Origin: RUG11788 sp964578175
Lineage (GTDB): Bacteria; Bacillota_I; Bacilli_A; RF39; UBA660
Assembly (NCBI GenBank): GCA_964578175.1
Contig: CAZOBH010000003.1
Coordinates: 27,874 to 91,873, forward strand
Reading direction: 5' to 3'
DNA: 64,000 bases
Below are positions 42,390 through 51,059 of this stretch, piece after piece. Made by a program: the position numbers and the translations under genes. The notes beneath the pieces are model-generated. The model saw only the letters and a list, made by a program, of their open reading frames with translations. It had not been told where the DNA came from and did no database searches. Position 1 is the stretch's first letter; every line of letters begins with the position of its first letter.

Positions 42390-42833
42390 TTAGATCACCT
42401 CGTATTTACTTCCTGCTGCATTTATCTTTTCTATTGCAATTTTTGAAAATTTATTAGCTTGAATTGTAACTTTTTTAGTTAATTCACCATTTCCTAATAC
42501 TTTAACTCCGTCTTTTTGATTCTTTAAAAGACCACTTTCTTTTAATAGTGCTGGTGTAATTAAAGTATTGTCATCAAAAACATTTAAATCACTAACATTA
42601 ATAACTGAATAAGTTGTTTTAAATTTGGCATTAGAGAATCCTCTTTTTGGTAATCTTCTATATAGTGGTAATTGTCCACCTTCGAAGTTAACTCTAACTC
42701 CTCCACCGCTTCTTGAATTTTGTCCTTTTTGTCCTCTTCCAGCTGTTTTTCCGTTTCCTGTTCCTCTACCTAAACCTTTTCTTTTAGCACGATGAGTAGC
42801 ACCGATATTTTTTTCTAATTCATGTAATTTCAT
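42390..42833 (-). CDS. rplO: 50S ribosomal protein uL15
   Basis: 147 aa. The glycine/basic-rich N-terminus 'GLGRGTGNGKTAGRGQKGQNSRSGGG' and 'FEGGQLPLYRRLPKRGF' mark it. Its ATG overlaps the rpsE stop by one base (TAATG); in most relatives rpmD (uL30) lies between these genes but here it is missing, with no spare space. Confidence 0.98.
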   Translation of the reverse strand: MKLHELEKNIGATHRAKRKGLGRGTGNGKTAGRGQKGQNSRSGGGVRVNFEGGQLPLYRRLPKRGFSNAKFKTTYSVINVSDLNVFDDNTLITPALLKESGLLKNQKDGVKVLGNGELTKKVTIQANKFSKIAIEKINAAGSKYEVI

Positions 42834-43345
42834 TATCCTAAAATCTCCTCTACTGTTTTTCCTCTTAATTCTGCAACATGTTCAGGTGTTTTTAATTGTT
42901 TTAATGCATTTAATGTAGCATTAGCCATATTATTTTTAGTTCTTGAACCTAATGATTTTGATAAAATATCATGAATTCCAGCAAGTTCAAGTACAGAACG
43001 AACAGCTCCACCAGCGATAACTCCAGTACCAGCTGATGCAGGTCTTAATACAACTTTAGCTGCTCCACTTACACCTAATAATTCATGTGCAATTGTTCTA
43101 TTATCTGTTATAGGTACTTTAATAACATTTTTATTTGCAGCTTGAATAGCTTTCTTTATAGCATCAGGTACTTCAGCGGCTTTTCCAATACCTAATCCAA
43201 CGCGACCTTTTCTATCTCCAACAACTACAGTAGCAGAAAATCTTCTTTGTCTACCACCTTTATTAACTTTAGTAACACTTTTGATTTCAATTACTTGTTC
43301 TTCAAAAATCTTATTAGCCTTTGGGTCTTTCTTTTCTCTTTGCAT
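42833..43345 (-). CDS. rpsE: 30S ribosomal protein uS5
   Basis: 170 aa. uS5 is a decoding-fidelity protein. 'INKGGRQRRFSATVVVGDRKGRVGLGIGKA' (dsRBD-like) and 'ASAGTGVIAGGAVRSVLELAG' are typical. 13 nt after rplR. One-base overlap with rplO. Confidence 0.98.
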   Translation of the reverse strand: MQREKKDPKANKIFEEQVIEIKSVTKVNKGGRQRRFSATVVVGDRKGRVGLGIGKAAEVPDAIKKAIQAANKNVIKVPITDNRTIAHELLGVSGAAKVVLRPASAGTGVIAGGAVRSVLELAGIHDILSKSLGSRTKNNMANATLNALKQLKTPEHVAELRGKTVEEILG

Positions 43346-43358
43346 AATTACCCTCCTT

Positions 43359-43721
43359 TTAGAATTCTAAACCTTGTTCACGTGCTGCTTCAGCTAATGC
43401 TTCAACACGTCCATGATAAAGATAACCACCTCTATCAAATACAACTTTTTTAATGTTAGCTTTTAATGCTTTTTTAGCAATGTCTTCACCAACTATTTTA
43501 GCTGCTTCAACATTACTTCCATTTGTTATCTTTAAACTCTTATCTGTTGAAGTAGAACTAACTAAAGTTTTTCCACTTTCATCATCAATGATTTGAGCAG
43601 ATATATTAGAGTTTGATCTATAAACGTTTAATCTTGGAACAGCACTAGTACCAAAGATTACATTTCTTTCACGATCATGTCTAGCTTTACGCATAACATT
43701 TCTTGATTCTTTTTTAATCAT
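43359..43721 (-). CDS. rplR: 50S ribosomal protein uL18
   Basis: 120 aa. uL18 binds 5S rRNA in the central protuberance. 'RNVMRKARHDRERNVIFGTSAVPRLNVYRSN' and 'FDRGGYLYHGRVEALAEAAREQGLEF' are characteristic. Standard place between rplF and rpsE. Confidence 0.98.
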   Translation of the reverse strand: MIKKESRNVMRKARHDRERNVIFGTSAVPRLNVYRSNSNISAQIIDDESGKTLVSSTSTDKSLKITNGSNVEAAKIVGEDIAKKALKANIKKVVFDRGGYLYHGRVEALAEAAREQGLEF

Positions 43722-43745
43722 AAGTAACTCTCCTTATCTTAATTT

Positions 43746-44282
43746 TTAAGCAGCCTTTTTACCTTCTTTAGTATGAACGACTTCGTCTTTATAACGAATT
43801 CCTTTACCTTTATAAGGTTCTGGTTGTCTTACTTTTCTTACTTGTGCTGCAAATTCTCCTACTAAAACTTTATCAATTCCACTAATACTTAATTCAGTAT
43901 TACTTGGAACTTCAACTTTTAATCCTTCTGGTATATCTAATTCTACAGGATGAGAATATCCAGCATTAATTACAATTTTATTTCCTTTTAATGCAAATCT
44001 ATATCCAACACCAATTATTTCTAATCCTTTTGTGTAACCATTAGTTACTCCGATCATCATATTATTGATGTTAGCATTAATAGTTCCTTGCATAACATTA
44101 GTTGTATCGTTATCTTTTACTTTATGAACTTCTAAAGTGTCTCCTTCTACTTTAATCTCTATACCTTTTACAAGATGAGTAGTAAGTTCTCCTTTAGGTC
44201 CTTTAACAGTTACAACGTTGTTATCTACATTAATAGTAACTCCTGCAGGAATTACCAATTTTCTATCTCCTATACGACTCAT
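43746..44282 (-). CDS. rplF: 50S ribosomal protein uL6
   Basis: 178 aa. 'MSRIGDRKLVIPAGVTI' start and 'PEPYKGKGIRYKDEVVHTKEGKKAA' end are family marks. uL6 is near the sarcin-ricin loop and factor site. 27 nt after rpsH. Confidence 0.98.
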   Translation of the reverse strand: MSRIGDRKLVIPAGVTINVDNNVVTVKGPKGELTTHLVKGIEIKVEGDTLEVHKVKDNDTTNVMQGTINANINNMMIGVTNGYTKGLEIIGVGYRFALKGNKIVINAGYSHPVELDIPEGLKVEVPSNTELSISGIDKVLVGEFAAQVRKVRQPEPYKGKGIRYKDEVVHTKEGKKAA

Positions 44283-44309
44283 AATAGACCTCCTTACACT
44301 TTATCCATT

Positions 44310-44708
44310 CTACCAAATATACGCAAGTACTTCTCCACCAAGATGTTGTTTTCTTGCTTCTTTATCTGTCATTATACCTTTAGAAGTAGAAATAATAGCT
44401 ATTCCAAGTCCATTTAATACTTTTGGTATTTCTTCTGACTTAGCATATACTCTTAATCCTGGTTTTGATATACGTTTTAATTCAGTAATAACTCTTTCTT
44501 TATTAACATATTTTAAAGTTAATATAATATTACTTTGGTTTTTGTCTTTTTCAATTTTATAATCTTTTATAAATCCTTCTTCTTTTAAAATTCTAGCAAT
44601 TTCTTCTTTAAGTTTAGAAGCAGGTACTGAAACTTCTTCATAACGCATTGCATTTGCATTTCTAATACGAGTAAGCATATCAGCGATTGTATCAGTTACT
44701 ACAGCCAT
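44310..44708 (-). CDS. rpsH: 30S ribosomal protein uS8
   Basis: 132 aa. 'DTIADMLTRIRNANAMRYEEVSVPASKLK' and 'GIMTDKEARKQHLGGEVLAYIW' are typical. uS8 is a primary 16S rRNA binder in the central domain and in many bacteria the spc-operon autoregulator. Confidence 0.98.
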   Translation of the reverse strand: MAVVTDTIADMLTRIRNANAMRYEEVSVPASKLKEEIARILKEEGFIKDYKIEKDKNQSNIILTLKYVNKERVITELKRISKPGLRVYAKSEEIPKVLNGLGIAIISTSKGIMTDKEARKQHLGGEVLAYIW

Positions 44709-44728
44709 TTTTATTTCCTCCTTCCCAA

Positions 44729-44914
44729 TTACCAGCTTGATTTTTTAACGCCTGGTATTTGTCCTTTACTAGCTAATTCTCTAAAGCAAATACGGCATAT
44801 TCCAAATTCACTCATAACTGCATGTGGTCTTCCACATCTTTTGCAACGAGAATATTCTCTAACTTTGAATTTTTGCTTTCTATTAGCTTTTACTATCATA
44901 CTTTTTCTTGCCAT
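44729..44914 (-). CDS. rpsN: 30S ribosomal protein uS14, zinc-binding type Z
   Basis: 61 aa, the short C+ form. Two CxxC pairs ('RCKRCG' and 'ICRICF') bind zinc. This paralogue needs zinc and is the sort swapped for a Cys-free form under zinc starvation in some Firmicutes; no Cys-free copy is in the window. Between rplE and rpsH as usual. Confidence 0.97.
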   Translation of the reverse strand: MARKSMIVKANRKQKFKVREYSRCKRCGRPHAVMSEFGICRICFRELASKGQIPGVKKSSW

Positions 44915-44927
44915 AATTTACCTCCGA

Positions 44928-45467
44928 TTACTTTCTAAATGGAATTCCAAGTTCATCTAGTAAGTCAAATGCTTCTTCATTAGTTTTAGCAGTTGTAACT
45001 AAAACAATATCCATTCCTCTTACTTTAACTACTTTATCAAATTCTATTTCTCCAAAAATTAATTGTTCTTTAATTCCTAAAGTATAGTTTCCTCTTCCAT
45101 CAAATGCTTTAGGAGAAACTCCTCTAAAATCACGAACACGAGGTAATGATATAGATATAAGTTTATCTAAGAAGTTATACATATTTTCTCCTCTTAGAGT
45201 AACTTTACATCCAATAGCTTGACCTTCTCTAACTTTAAATCCAGCTATTGATTTTTTAGCTTTAGTAATTATTGGTTTTTGTCCAGAAATTAAAGCTAAA
45301 TCTTCTACTGCTGCTTCTAACATTTTAGAATTAGTAGTAGCGTCTCCTACACCCATATTTATTACTATCTTATCAAGTTTTGGTACTTCCATAACTGATT
45401 TGTAATTATATTTTTTCTTTAAACTTGGTACTATTTCCTTTAGATATTTTTCTTTTAGGCGGTTCAT
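44928..45467 (-). CDS. rplE: 50S ribosomal protein uL5
   Basis: 179 aa. uL5 binds 5S rRNA and contacts the P-site tRNA. 'VVINMGVGDATTNSK', 'SGQKPIITKAKKSIAGFKVREGQAIG' and 'LVTTAKTNEEAFDLLDELGIPF' are typical. 14 nt after rplX. Confidence 0.98.
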   Translation of the reverse strand: MNRLKEKYLKEIVPSLKKKYNYKSVMEVPKLDKIVINMGVGDATTNSKMLEAAVEDLALISGQKPIITKAKKSIAGFKVREGQAIGCKVTLRGENMYNFLDKLISISLPRVRDFRGVSPKAFDGRGNYTLGIKEQLIFGEIEFDKVVKVRGMDIVLVTTAKTNEEAFDLLDELGIPFRK

Positions 45468-45481
45468 TTTAACACCTTCCT

Positions 45482-45790
45482 TTACTTATCTATCTTTTCG
45501 CCAGATTTTTTAGCGACTCTAATTTTTTTATCTTTGTTGATAGTATGACCTATTCTAGTAGGTTTCTTAGTTTTTGGATCAACTAACATAACGTTTGATG
45601 CATCAATCTTAGCTTCCTTTTCTATAATTCCACCAGTTGATGTAGCGCTTTGTCTTTCATGTTTTTTTACGATATTAACACCTTCAACAATTACTTTATT
45701 TTCATTCTTGAAAGTTCTAAGTATTTTTCCTTGTTTACCCTTACTAGCTCCAGTTATTACTTCAACATTATCTCCAACTTTTAACTTCAT
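45482..45790 (-). CDS. rplX: 50S ribosomal protein uL24
   Basis: 102 aa. KOW motif 'VGDNVEVITGASKGKQGKIL' at the start; uL24 initiates large-subunit assembly near the 5' end of 23S rRNA. Standard neighbours rplN and rplE. Confidence 0.98.
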   Translation of the reverse strand: MKLKVGDNVEVITGASKGKQGKILRTFKNENKVIVEGVNIVKKHERQSATSTGGIIEKEAKIDASNVMLVDPKTKKPTRIGHTINKDKKIRVAKKSGEKIDK

Positions 45791-45799
45791 AATGTCCTC

Positions 45800-46168
45800 C
45801 TATAATACTTCCTTAGCTAAAGACACAATTTTCATGAAATCTTTTTCACGAAGTTCACGTGCTACAGGTCCGAAAATACGAGTTCCGATTGGGCTCTTAT
45901 CATCTCTGATAATTACACATGCATTATCATCAAATTTAATATAAGATCCATCTTCTCTTCTTATTCCGAATGTTGTTCTTACTATAACAGCTTTAACTAC
46001 AGCTCCCTTTTTTACAGCTCCATTAGGTGTTGTATTCTTAACTGTACCAACAACTATGTCTCCTATGTTTCCTGTTTTAACTTTACTTCCACCAAGGACT
46101 TTAATAACTAAAAGTTCTTTAGCTCCTGTATTATCAGCAACTTTTAAACGACTTTCTTGTTGAATCAT
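45800..46168 (-). CDS. rplN: 50S ribosomal protein uL14
   Basis: 122 aa. 'MIQQESRLKVADNTGAKELLVIKVLGG' and 'FGPVARELREKDFMKIVSLAKEVL' mark it. uL14 forms subunit bridges and is the docking site of silencing factor RsfS. Confidence 0.98.
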   Translation of the reverse strand: MIQQESRLKVADNTGAKELLVIKVLGGSKVKTGNIGDIVVGTVKNTTPNGAVKKGAVVKAVIVRTTFGIRREDGSYIKFDDNACVIIRDDKSPIGTRIFGPVARELREKDFMKIVSLAKEVL

Positions 46169-46189
46169 AATTAATCCTCCTTCACCTAA

Positions 46190-46447
46190 TTATAATATAA
46201 CTGCTTCTTTAACAATCTCTGCTAAATAGAAACGTTTAGTAGCTGAAATTGGTTTAGTTTCAACTATTTTAACTACATCTCCTTCTTTAGCTTTGTTTGT
46301 TTCATCATGAACAGCATATTTTTTTGAATATTTAACTCTTTTTCCATATTTTGGATGTTTTTTATATGTTTCTACTAAAACAGTGATAGTTTTATTATTT
46401 TTAGCACTAACAACTGTTCCAATTAATTCTTTCTTAACCTTTTCCAT
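46190..46447 (-). CDS. rpsQ: 30S ribosomal protein uS17
   Basis: 85 aa, OB fold. 'KELIGTVVSAKNNKTITVLVETYKKHPKYGK' and 'KEGDVVKIVETKPISATKRFYLAEIV' are typical. uS17 binds early to 16S rRNA. 11 nt after rpmC. Confidence 0.98.
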   Translation of the reverse strand: MEKVKKELIGTVVSAKNNKTITVLVETYKKHPKYGKRVKYSKKYAVHDETNKAKEGDVVKIVETKPISATKRFYLAEIVKEAVIL

Positions 46448-46458
46448 ACTTTAACCTC

Positions 46459-46653
46459 CTACTTTTCCAACTCACGTTCGCGTAGAACTGTTTTCATTCT
46501 AGCTATTTGATGTCTTAATTCTCTAATTTTTGAAGGCTTTTCTAAATTACCTGTTGCTTGTTGGAAACGAAGATTAAATAGTTCTTCTTTAGATTCCTTA
46601 ATTTTATTTAAGATATCTTCAGTGGATAATTCTCTTATTTCATTAATCTTCAT
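46459..46653 (-). CDS. rpmC: 50S ribosomal protein uL29
   Basis: 64 aa from ATG at 46653, inside the end of rplP (11-nt overlap) behind GGTGGTGAT. The frame extends upstream to 46716, but those residues are rplP sequence in another frame. 'MKINEIRELSTEDILNKIKESKEELFNLRFQ' is the standard start. uL29 lies at the exit tunnel. Confidence 0.97.
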   Translation of the reverse strand: MKINEIRELSTEDILNKIKESKEELFNLRFQQATGNLEKPSKIRELRHQIARMKTVLRERELEK

Positions 46654-47074
46654 TTGTATCACCACCATCTTCTTTTCTAATAAACTTAGTCTTAATAGGT
46701 AATTTGTGTGAAGCAAGTCTTAAAGCTTCTTTAGCTATTTCTTCACTTACACCTGATACTTCAAAAAGGATCTTTCCTTCTTTAACTACAGCTACCCATC
46801 CTTCAACTGAACCTTTACCTTTTCCCATACGAGTTCCGATTGGTTTCTTTGTTAAAGGCATATGAGGGAAAATATTAATATATACTTTTCCACCACGTTT
46901 CATATAACGAGTCATTGCTACACGAGCTGCTTCGATTTGATTTGCAGTAATCCAAGCACCTTCTTTTGCAGCTATACCATATTCACCTTGTGTTAATTTA
47001 GTATTACCTTTTGCACGACCTTCATAAGGTAATCTATGAACACGACGATATTTAGTTCTTGCAGGTATTAACAT
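46643..47074 (-). CDS. rplP: 50S ribosomal protein uL16
   Basis: 143 aa. 'MLIPARTKYRRVHRLPYEGRAKGNT' and 'MPLTKKPIGTRMGKGKGSVEGWVAVVKEG' are typical. uL16 arranges the A-site tRNA at the peptidyl-transferase centre. 2 nt after rpsC. Confidence 0.98.
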   Translation of the reverse strand: MLIPARTKYRRVHRLPYEGRAKGNTKLTQGEYGIAAKEGAWITANQIEAARVAMTRYMKRGGKVYINIFPHMPLTKKPIGTRMGKGKGSVEGWVAVVKEGKILFEVSGVSEEIAKEALRLASHKLPIKTKFIRKEDGGDTNED

Positions 47075-47076
47075 TC

Positions 47077-47832
47077 TTAATTACCTCCTTCAGTCTTATT
47101 TTCTTCTTTTGCTTCTACATTTGCTCTAGGTTTTCTATTACCATTATTTCTTCCGTTGTTTCTTCTATTATTCTTTTCTTGTCTATTATCATTATTTAAA
47201 TCTTTTCCAAGGATTTCTCCTTTATAGATCCAAACTTTTACTCCGATTTTTCCGAAAGTTGTATCAGCTTCATCTTGAGCATAATCAATATTAGCTCTTA
47301 ATGTATGAAGTGGAATAGTTCCTTCAGTATATCCTTCACTACGAGCAATATCAGCTCCTCCTAAACGTCCAGATACTAAAGTTTTAATTCCTTTTGCTCC
47401 AGCTTTCATAGCACTTTGAATAGCTCTTTTTTGAGCAATTCTAAATGATACTCTTCCTTCAATTTGAGTAGCAATATTATGAGCAACTAATGTAGCATCA
47501 AGTTCAGTTCTTTTAACATCAACTATTGAGATTTGTACATTTTCATCAACTAGTTTTTTAAGATCTTTCTTGATATTTTCAATTCCTTCTCCACCTTTTC
47601 CAATAATTACACCAGGTTTTGAAGTATGAACTATAAGTTCAGTTCTTTTATTATTTCTTTCAATTTCGACTTTACTAATTCCAGCATTTGCTAAGTTCTT
47701 TTCAACATATTTACGAATTTTTATGTCTTTTTCTAAGTAATCAGCAACTTTAGAACTATTAGCATACCATTTAGCTTCCCAGTCTTTATTAATTCCTATT
47801 CTAAATCCGATTGGACTAACTTTTTGACCCAT
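47077..47832 (-). CDS. rpsC: 30S ribosomal protein uS3 with Asn/Arg-rich tail
   Basis: 251 aa. KH domain ('VIIGKGGEGIENIKKDL') and C-terminal domain with 'IARSEGYTEGTIPLHTLRANIDYAQDEADTTFGKIGVKVWIYKGEI' intact. uS3 forms the mRNA entry site. After that the chain goes on for about 40 residues rich in Asn, Arg, Lys and Glu, a low-complexity extension longer than in model Firmicutes (about 218 aa). Confidence 0.98.
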   Translation of the reverse strand: MGQKVSPIGFRIGINKDWEAKWYANSSKVADYLEKDIKIRKYVEKNLANAGISKVEIERNNKRTELIVHTSKPGVIIGKGGEGIENIKKDLKKLVDENVQISIVDVKRTELDATLVAHNIATQIEGRVSFRIAQKRAIQSAMKAGAKGIKTLVSGRLGGADIARSEGYTEGTIPLHTLRANIDYAQDEADTTFGKIGVKVWIYKGEILGKDLNNDNRQEKNNRRNNGRNNGNRKPRANVEAKEENKTEGGN

Positions 47833-47850
47833 ACTTTCCTCCTTCTCAGA

Positions 47851-48189
47851 TTATTTATCTGCCACTACTATAACTATATGGCTTGTTCTTTTATCATTGT
47901 GTCCTATACGACCTCTTGAATCAAACATATGTCTTTTCATTACAGGACCAGCGTCAACTCTAGCTTCTTTAACAAATAAAGCATTAACATCCATGTTATA
48001 GTTATTTGTTGCATTAGCTACAGCTGAATCTAAAACCTTTTTAGTTAATCTAGCTGATTTTTTATTTGTATTATTTAAAATATTTAAGGCATCTTTTACA
48101 CTTTTACCACGAATTAAATCAACAACTAAGCGTGCTTTAATAGGTGATACTCTAAGAGTTTTTGCTATTGCTTTTGCTTCCATTCTCAT
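47851..48189 (-). CDS. rplV: 50S ribosomal protein uL22
   Basis: 112 aa as written; ATG at 48183 (110 aa, 'MEAKAIAKTLRVSP') may be the true start because GGAGG lies 9 nt before it but only 3 nt before 48189. uL22 lines the exit tunnel. The tip hairpin 'VDAGPVMKRHMFDSRGRIGHNDKRTSHI' is typical. Confidence 0.96.
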   Translation of the reverse strand: MRMEAKAIAKTLRVSPIKARLVVDLIRGKSVKDALNILNNTNKKSARLTKKVLDSAVANATNNYNMDVNALFVKEARVDAGPVMKRHMFDSRGRIGHNDKRTSHIVIVVADK

Positions 48190-48196
48190 TTACCTC

Positions 48197-48463
48197 CTAG
48201 TTCTTATTTCCGCCATGACCACTAAATTTACGTGTTAAAGCGAATTCTCCAAGTTTGTGTCCTACCATATCTTCAGTAACATAAACAGGTATAAATTCTT
48301 TACCATTATGTACTGCAAAAGTGTGTCCAATAAAATCAGGATAAATTGTAGAACGGCGTGACCATGTTTTAATAACTTCTTTTTTTCCACTTTTGTTTAG
48401 TTCTTTTACCCTATTAAGTAATCTTTCGAAAACATAAGGTCCTTTTTTTAAACTTCTTGCCAT
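48197..48463 (-). CDS. rpsS: 30S ribosomal protein uS19
   Basis: 88 aa. 'MARSLKKGPYVFERLLNRV' and 'VTEDMVGHKLGEFALTRKFSGHGG' are typical. uS19 is in the head of the small subunit, near the A site. 14 nt after rplB. Confidence 0.98.
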   Translation of the reverse strand: MARSLKKGPYVFERLLNRVKELNKSGKKEVIKTWSRRSTIYPDFIGHTFAVHNGKEFIPVYVTEDMVGHKLGEFALTRKFSGHGGNKN

Positions 48464-48477
48464 GTTTAATTTCCTCC

Positions 48478-49308
48478 TTATTTACTACGACGACGTACGA
48501 TTAATTTATCAGACGCTTTTTTCTTTCTTGTCTTAACTCCAAGAGCAGGTTTACCCCAAGGTGTCATTGGTTGTTTACGACCAACTGGAGCTCTTCCTTC
48601 ACCACCACCATGTGGGTGATCGTTAGGGTTCATAACAGATCCACGAACTGTAGGTCTGATTCCCATATGACGTTTACGACCAGCTTTTCCTAATTTAACT
48701 AGTCCGTAGTCTTCATTACCAACTACACCAATAGTTGCATAACATGTACTTAGTATTTTTCTTTGTTCACCACTTCTTAGACGAACCATTACATAATTAC
48801 CTTCTCTACCAAGAATTTGAGCAGATGCTGCAGCAGATCTACAAAGTTCTCCTCCTTTACCTGGACGTAATTCAATATTATGAATAACAGTTCCAACTGG
48901 GATATTTCCAATAGGTAAAGCGTTTCCAACTTTAATATCTACATTTTCTCCTGCAACTACTTGATCTCCAACCTTGATATCTTTTGGTGCAAGTATGTAT
49001 CTTTTTTCTCCATCCATGTAATTGATTAATGCAATATTTGCACTTCTATTTGGATCATATTCTATTGATGCTACAACACCAACTACATCTCTTTTATTTC
49101 TTTTGAAATCTATAATTCTATATTTTCTTTTTGCTCCTCCACCTTGATGTCTTGTAGTGATACGTCCTTGATTATTACGTCCACCATTACTCTTCTTATT
49201 AACTAGTAAACTTTTTGATGCTGGTTTCTTTGCAGTTATTTCTTCATTTACTAATGTACTTTTCTTACGTTGTCCAGGAGTTGTTGGTTTATAATTTCTT
49301 ATTGCCAT
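48478..49308 (-). CDS. rplB: 50S ribosomal protein uL2
   Basis: 276 aa, the usual length. 'RGTVIHNIELRPGKGG'-type core ('IPVGTVIHNIELRPGKGGELCRSAAASAQ') and 'VMNPNDHPHGGGEGRAPVGRK' with the universally conserved His needed for peptidyl transfer are present. Confidence 0.98.
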   Translation of the reverse strand: MAIRNYKPTTPGQRKKSTLVNEEITAKKPASKSLLVNKKSNGGRNNQGRITTRHQGGGAKRKYRIIDFKRNKRDVVGVVASIEYDPNRSANIALINYMDGEKRYILAPKDIKVGDQVVAGENVDIKVGNALPIGNIPVGTVIHNIELRPGKGGELCRSAAASAQILGREGNYVMVRLRSGEQRKILSTCYATIGVVGNEDYGLVKLGKAGRKRHMGIRPTVRGSVMNPNDHPHGGGEGRAPVGRKQPMTPWGKPALGVKTRKKKASDKLIVRRRSK

Positions 49309-49310
49309 TA

Positions 49311-49601
49311 TTATTCCTCCTCACCAAGAGAGATTGTTTGTCCTTCAGCTAACTTAACGATTGCTTTTTTGCAACGATTAGTCATTCCGCTGTAACGACC
49401 AACTCTTTTCTTTTTAGGTACAACGTTAATAGTTGAAATGCTTTCAACTTTAACATTGAATATTTTTTCAATTGCTTGTTTAATTTCAGTTTTATTAGCA
49501 CGATGATCAACTTTGAAAACATATTTTCCTTCTTGTGCTAATGCTCTAGATTTTTCAGTTATAACTGGTGCTTTAATTATTTCTAAATATTTAGTATTCA
49601 T
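49311..49601 (-). CDS. rplW: 50S ribosomal protein uL23
   Basis: 96 aa. 'IIKAPVITEKSRALAQEGKYVFKVDHRANKTEIKQAIEKIF' is typical. uL23 is the docking site for SRP and trigger factor at the tunnel exit. 1 nt after rplD. Confidence 0.98.
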   Translation of the reverse strand: MNTKYLEIIKAPVITEKSRALAQEGKYVFKVDHRANKTEIKQAIEKIFNVKVESISTINVVPKKKRVGRYSGMTNRCKKAIVKLAEGQTISLGEEE

Positions 49602-49602
49602 A

Positions 49603-50229
49603 CTATTTTAGCACCTCCTCAATTTTTCTAATTGCAGATTCAGTAGTTAAAATTTTATCTGCTGCTATTAAATCATAAGTATTTATTTCAGCTGCAGAAA
49701 TTAAAACTACATTGTAAAGATTTCTACTAGCTAAAATTAAGTTTTCTTCTAATTCATCAACTATTATTAATACTTTACTCTTATCTAATTTTAATCCTTC
49801 AAGAATTGATTTAAATTCTTTTGTTTTTGGAGTTTTAACATTTAATTCATCTACAACAACCATATCATTTGCTTTATCAGTTAAAGCACTTAATAAAGCT
49901 AAACGACGTTCTTTACGATTCATTTTAATGCTGTAATCTCTTGGAGTAGGTCCAAATGGAACTCCACCACCTACCCATTGAGTAGATCTAATTGATCCTT
50001 GTCTTGCATGACCAGTTCCTTTTTGACGCCATGGTTTTCTTCCACCACCACTAACTTCAGAAACGTTCTTTGTGTCATGTGTTCCTTGTCTTAATGATGC
50101 TCTAGTTAAAATAATTGCATCATGTAAAACTTTATTATTAACTTCTATTCCAAATATGTCTTTATCTAATTTAATATCTTTAAGTTTTTCACCTTTTATA
50201 TTTAAAAGCGCGATTTTTTCCATCTTCAT
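49603..50229 (-). CDS. rplD: 50S ribosomal protein uL4
   Basis: 208 aa. Tunnel loop 'GGGRKPWRQKGTGHARQGSIRSTQWVGGGVPFGPTPRDY' is intact. In several bacteria uL4 also regulates the S10 operon through its leader. A second ATG two codons in (50223) has better spacing from AAAGGAGG and might be used. Confidence 0.98.
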   Translation of the reverse strand: MKMEKIALLNIKGEKLKDIKLDKDIFGIEVNNKVLHDAIILTRASLRQGTHDTKNVSEVSGGGRKPWRQKGTGHARQGSIRSTQWVGGGVPFGPTPRDYSIKMNRKERRLALLSALTDKANDMVVVDELNVKTPKTKEFKSILEGLKLDKSKVLIIVDELEENLILASRNLYNVVLISAAEINTYDLIAADKILTTESAIRKIEEVLK

Positions 50230-50276
50230 TTTCCTCCTTTCATCACATTTAGTCTTTTATCTTCTTGTGATGACTA

Positions 50277-51044
50277 TTAAGCAGTTTCTTTTTCTTCTTC
50301 AGCAGCTTCAACTTCTACAGTTTCTTCTTCAACTGGAGTTTCAGCTTCGTTTGAAGTTTCAGGAGTTTCTTCAATTACTTCATAAGAAATTAATTCTTCT
50401 GTTTCGTTAATTTTTTCTCCTTTTTTAACTGAAGTTTTAATCATAACTAAAGATTTTTTTGGACCTGGAATATTTCCTTTAATTAGAATAATATTATTTT
50501 CTAAATCTACTGAAACAACTTCAAGGTTTTGAATAGTTGTTTTTTCATTTCCCATGTGTCCAGCCATTTTTTTACCTTTAAGAACGTGCATTGGTAGCAT
50601 TGTTCCTAATGATCCAACACCTCTATGATATTGAGATCCATGTCCCATTGGCCCACGAGATTGATTCCAACGTTTAATAACACCTTGTGTTCCTTTTCCT
50701 TTACTTGTTCCAGTTACATCAACTACTTCTCCTTCTTTGAAGATTGAAGCATCGATAACTTGACCTAATGTATAATCCTCAACATTAACTCCTCTTATTT
50801 CTTTTAAGAAGCGCTTAGGAGCAGTATTAGCTTTGTTTGTATGACCAATTTTTGCTTTGTTAGAACTTTTTTCCTTAACTGTCATAGTTCCAAGTTGAAT
50901 TGCATCATATCCGTCTTTCTCAACAGTTTTAATTTGAGTAACAACGTTAGGTTCAATTTCAACTACAGTTACAGGAATTAGTTTTCCACTCTTAGTAAAA
51001 ACTTGAGTCATCCCTATTTTTTTACCTAAGATTCCTTTTTTCAT
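50277..51044 (-). CDS. rplC: 50S ribosomal protein uL3 with acidic C-terminal extension
   Basis: 255 aa against about 209 in Bacillus. The first ~205 residues are standard ('MKKGILGKKIGMTQVF', 'ASIFKEGEVVDVTGTSKGKGTQGVIKRW', 'VKGNIPGPKKSLVMIKT'-like). The last ~45 residues form a Glu/Thr/Val-rich acidic tail ('EETPVEEETVEVEAAEEEK' style), low complexity and probably disordered. uL3 is an early assembly protein near the peptidyl-transferase centre. Confidence 0.97.
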   Translation of the reverse strand: MKKGILGKKIGMTQVFTKSGKLIPVTVVEIEPNVVTQIKTVEKDGYDAIQLGTMTVKEKSSNKAKIGHTNKANTAPKRFLKEIRGVNVEDYTLGQVIDASIFKEGEVVDVTGTSKGKGTQGVIKRWNQSRGPMGHGSQYHRGVGSLGTMLPMHVLKGKKMAGHMGNEKTTIQNLEVVSVDLENNIILIKGNIPGPKKSLVMIKTSVKKGEKINETEELISYEVIEETPETSNEAETPVEEETVEVEAAEEEKETA

Positions 51045-51059
51045 TTCAATTTCCTCCTA

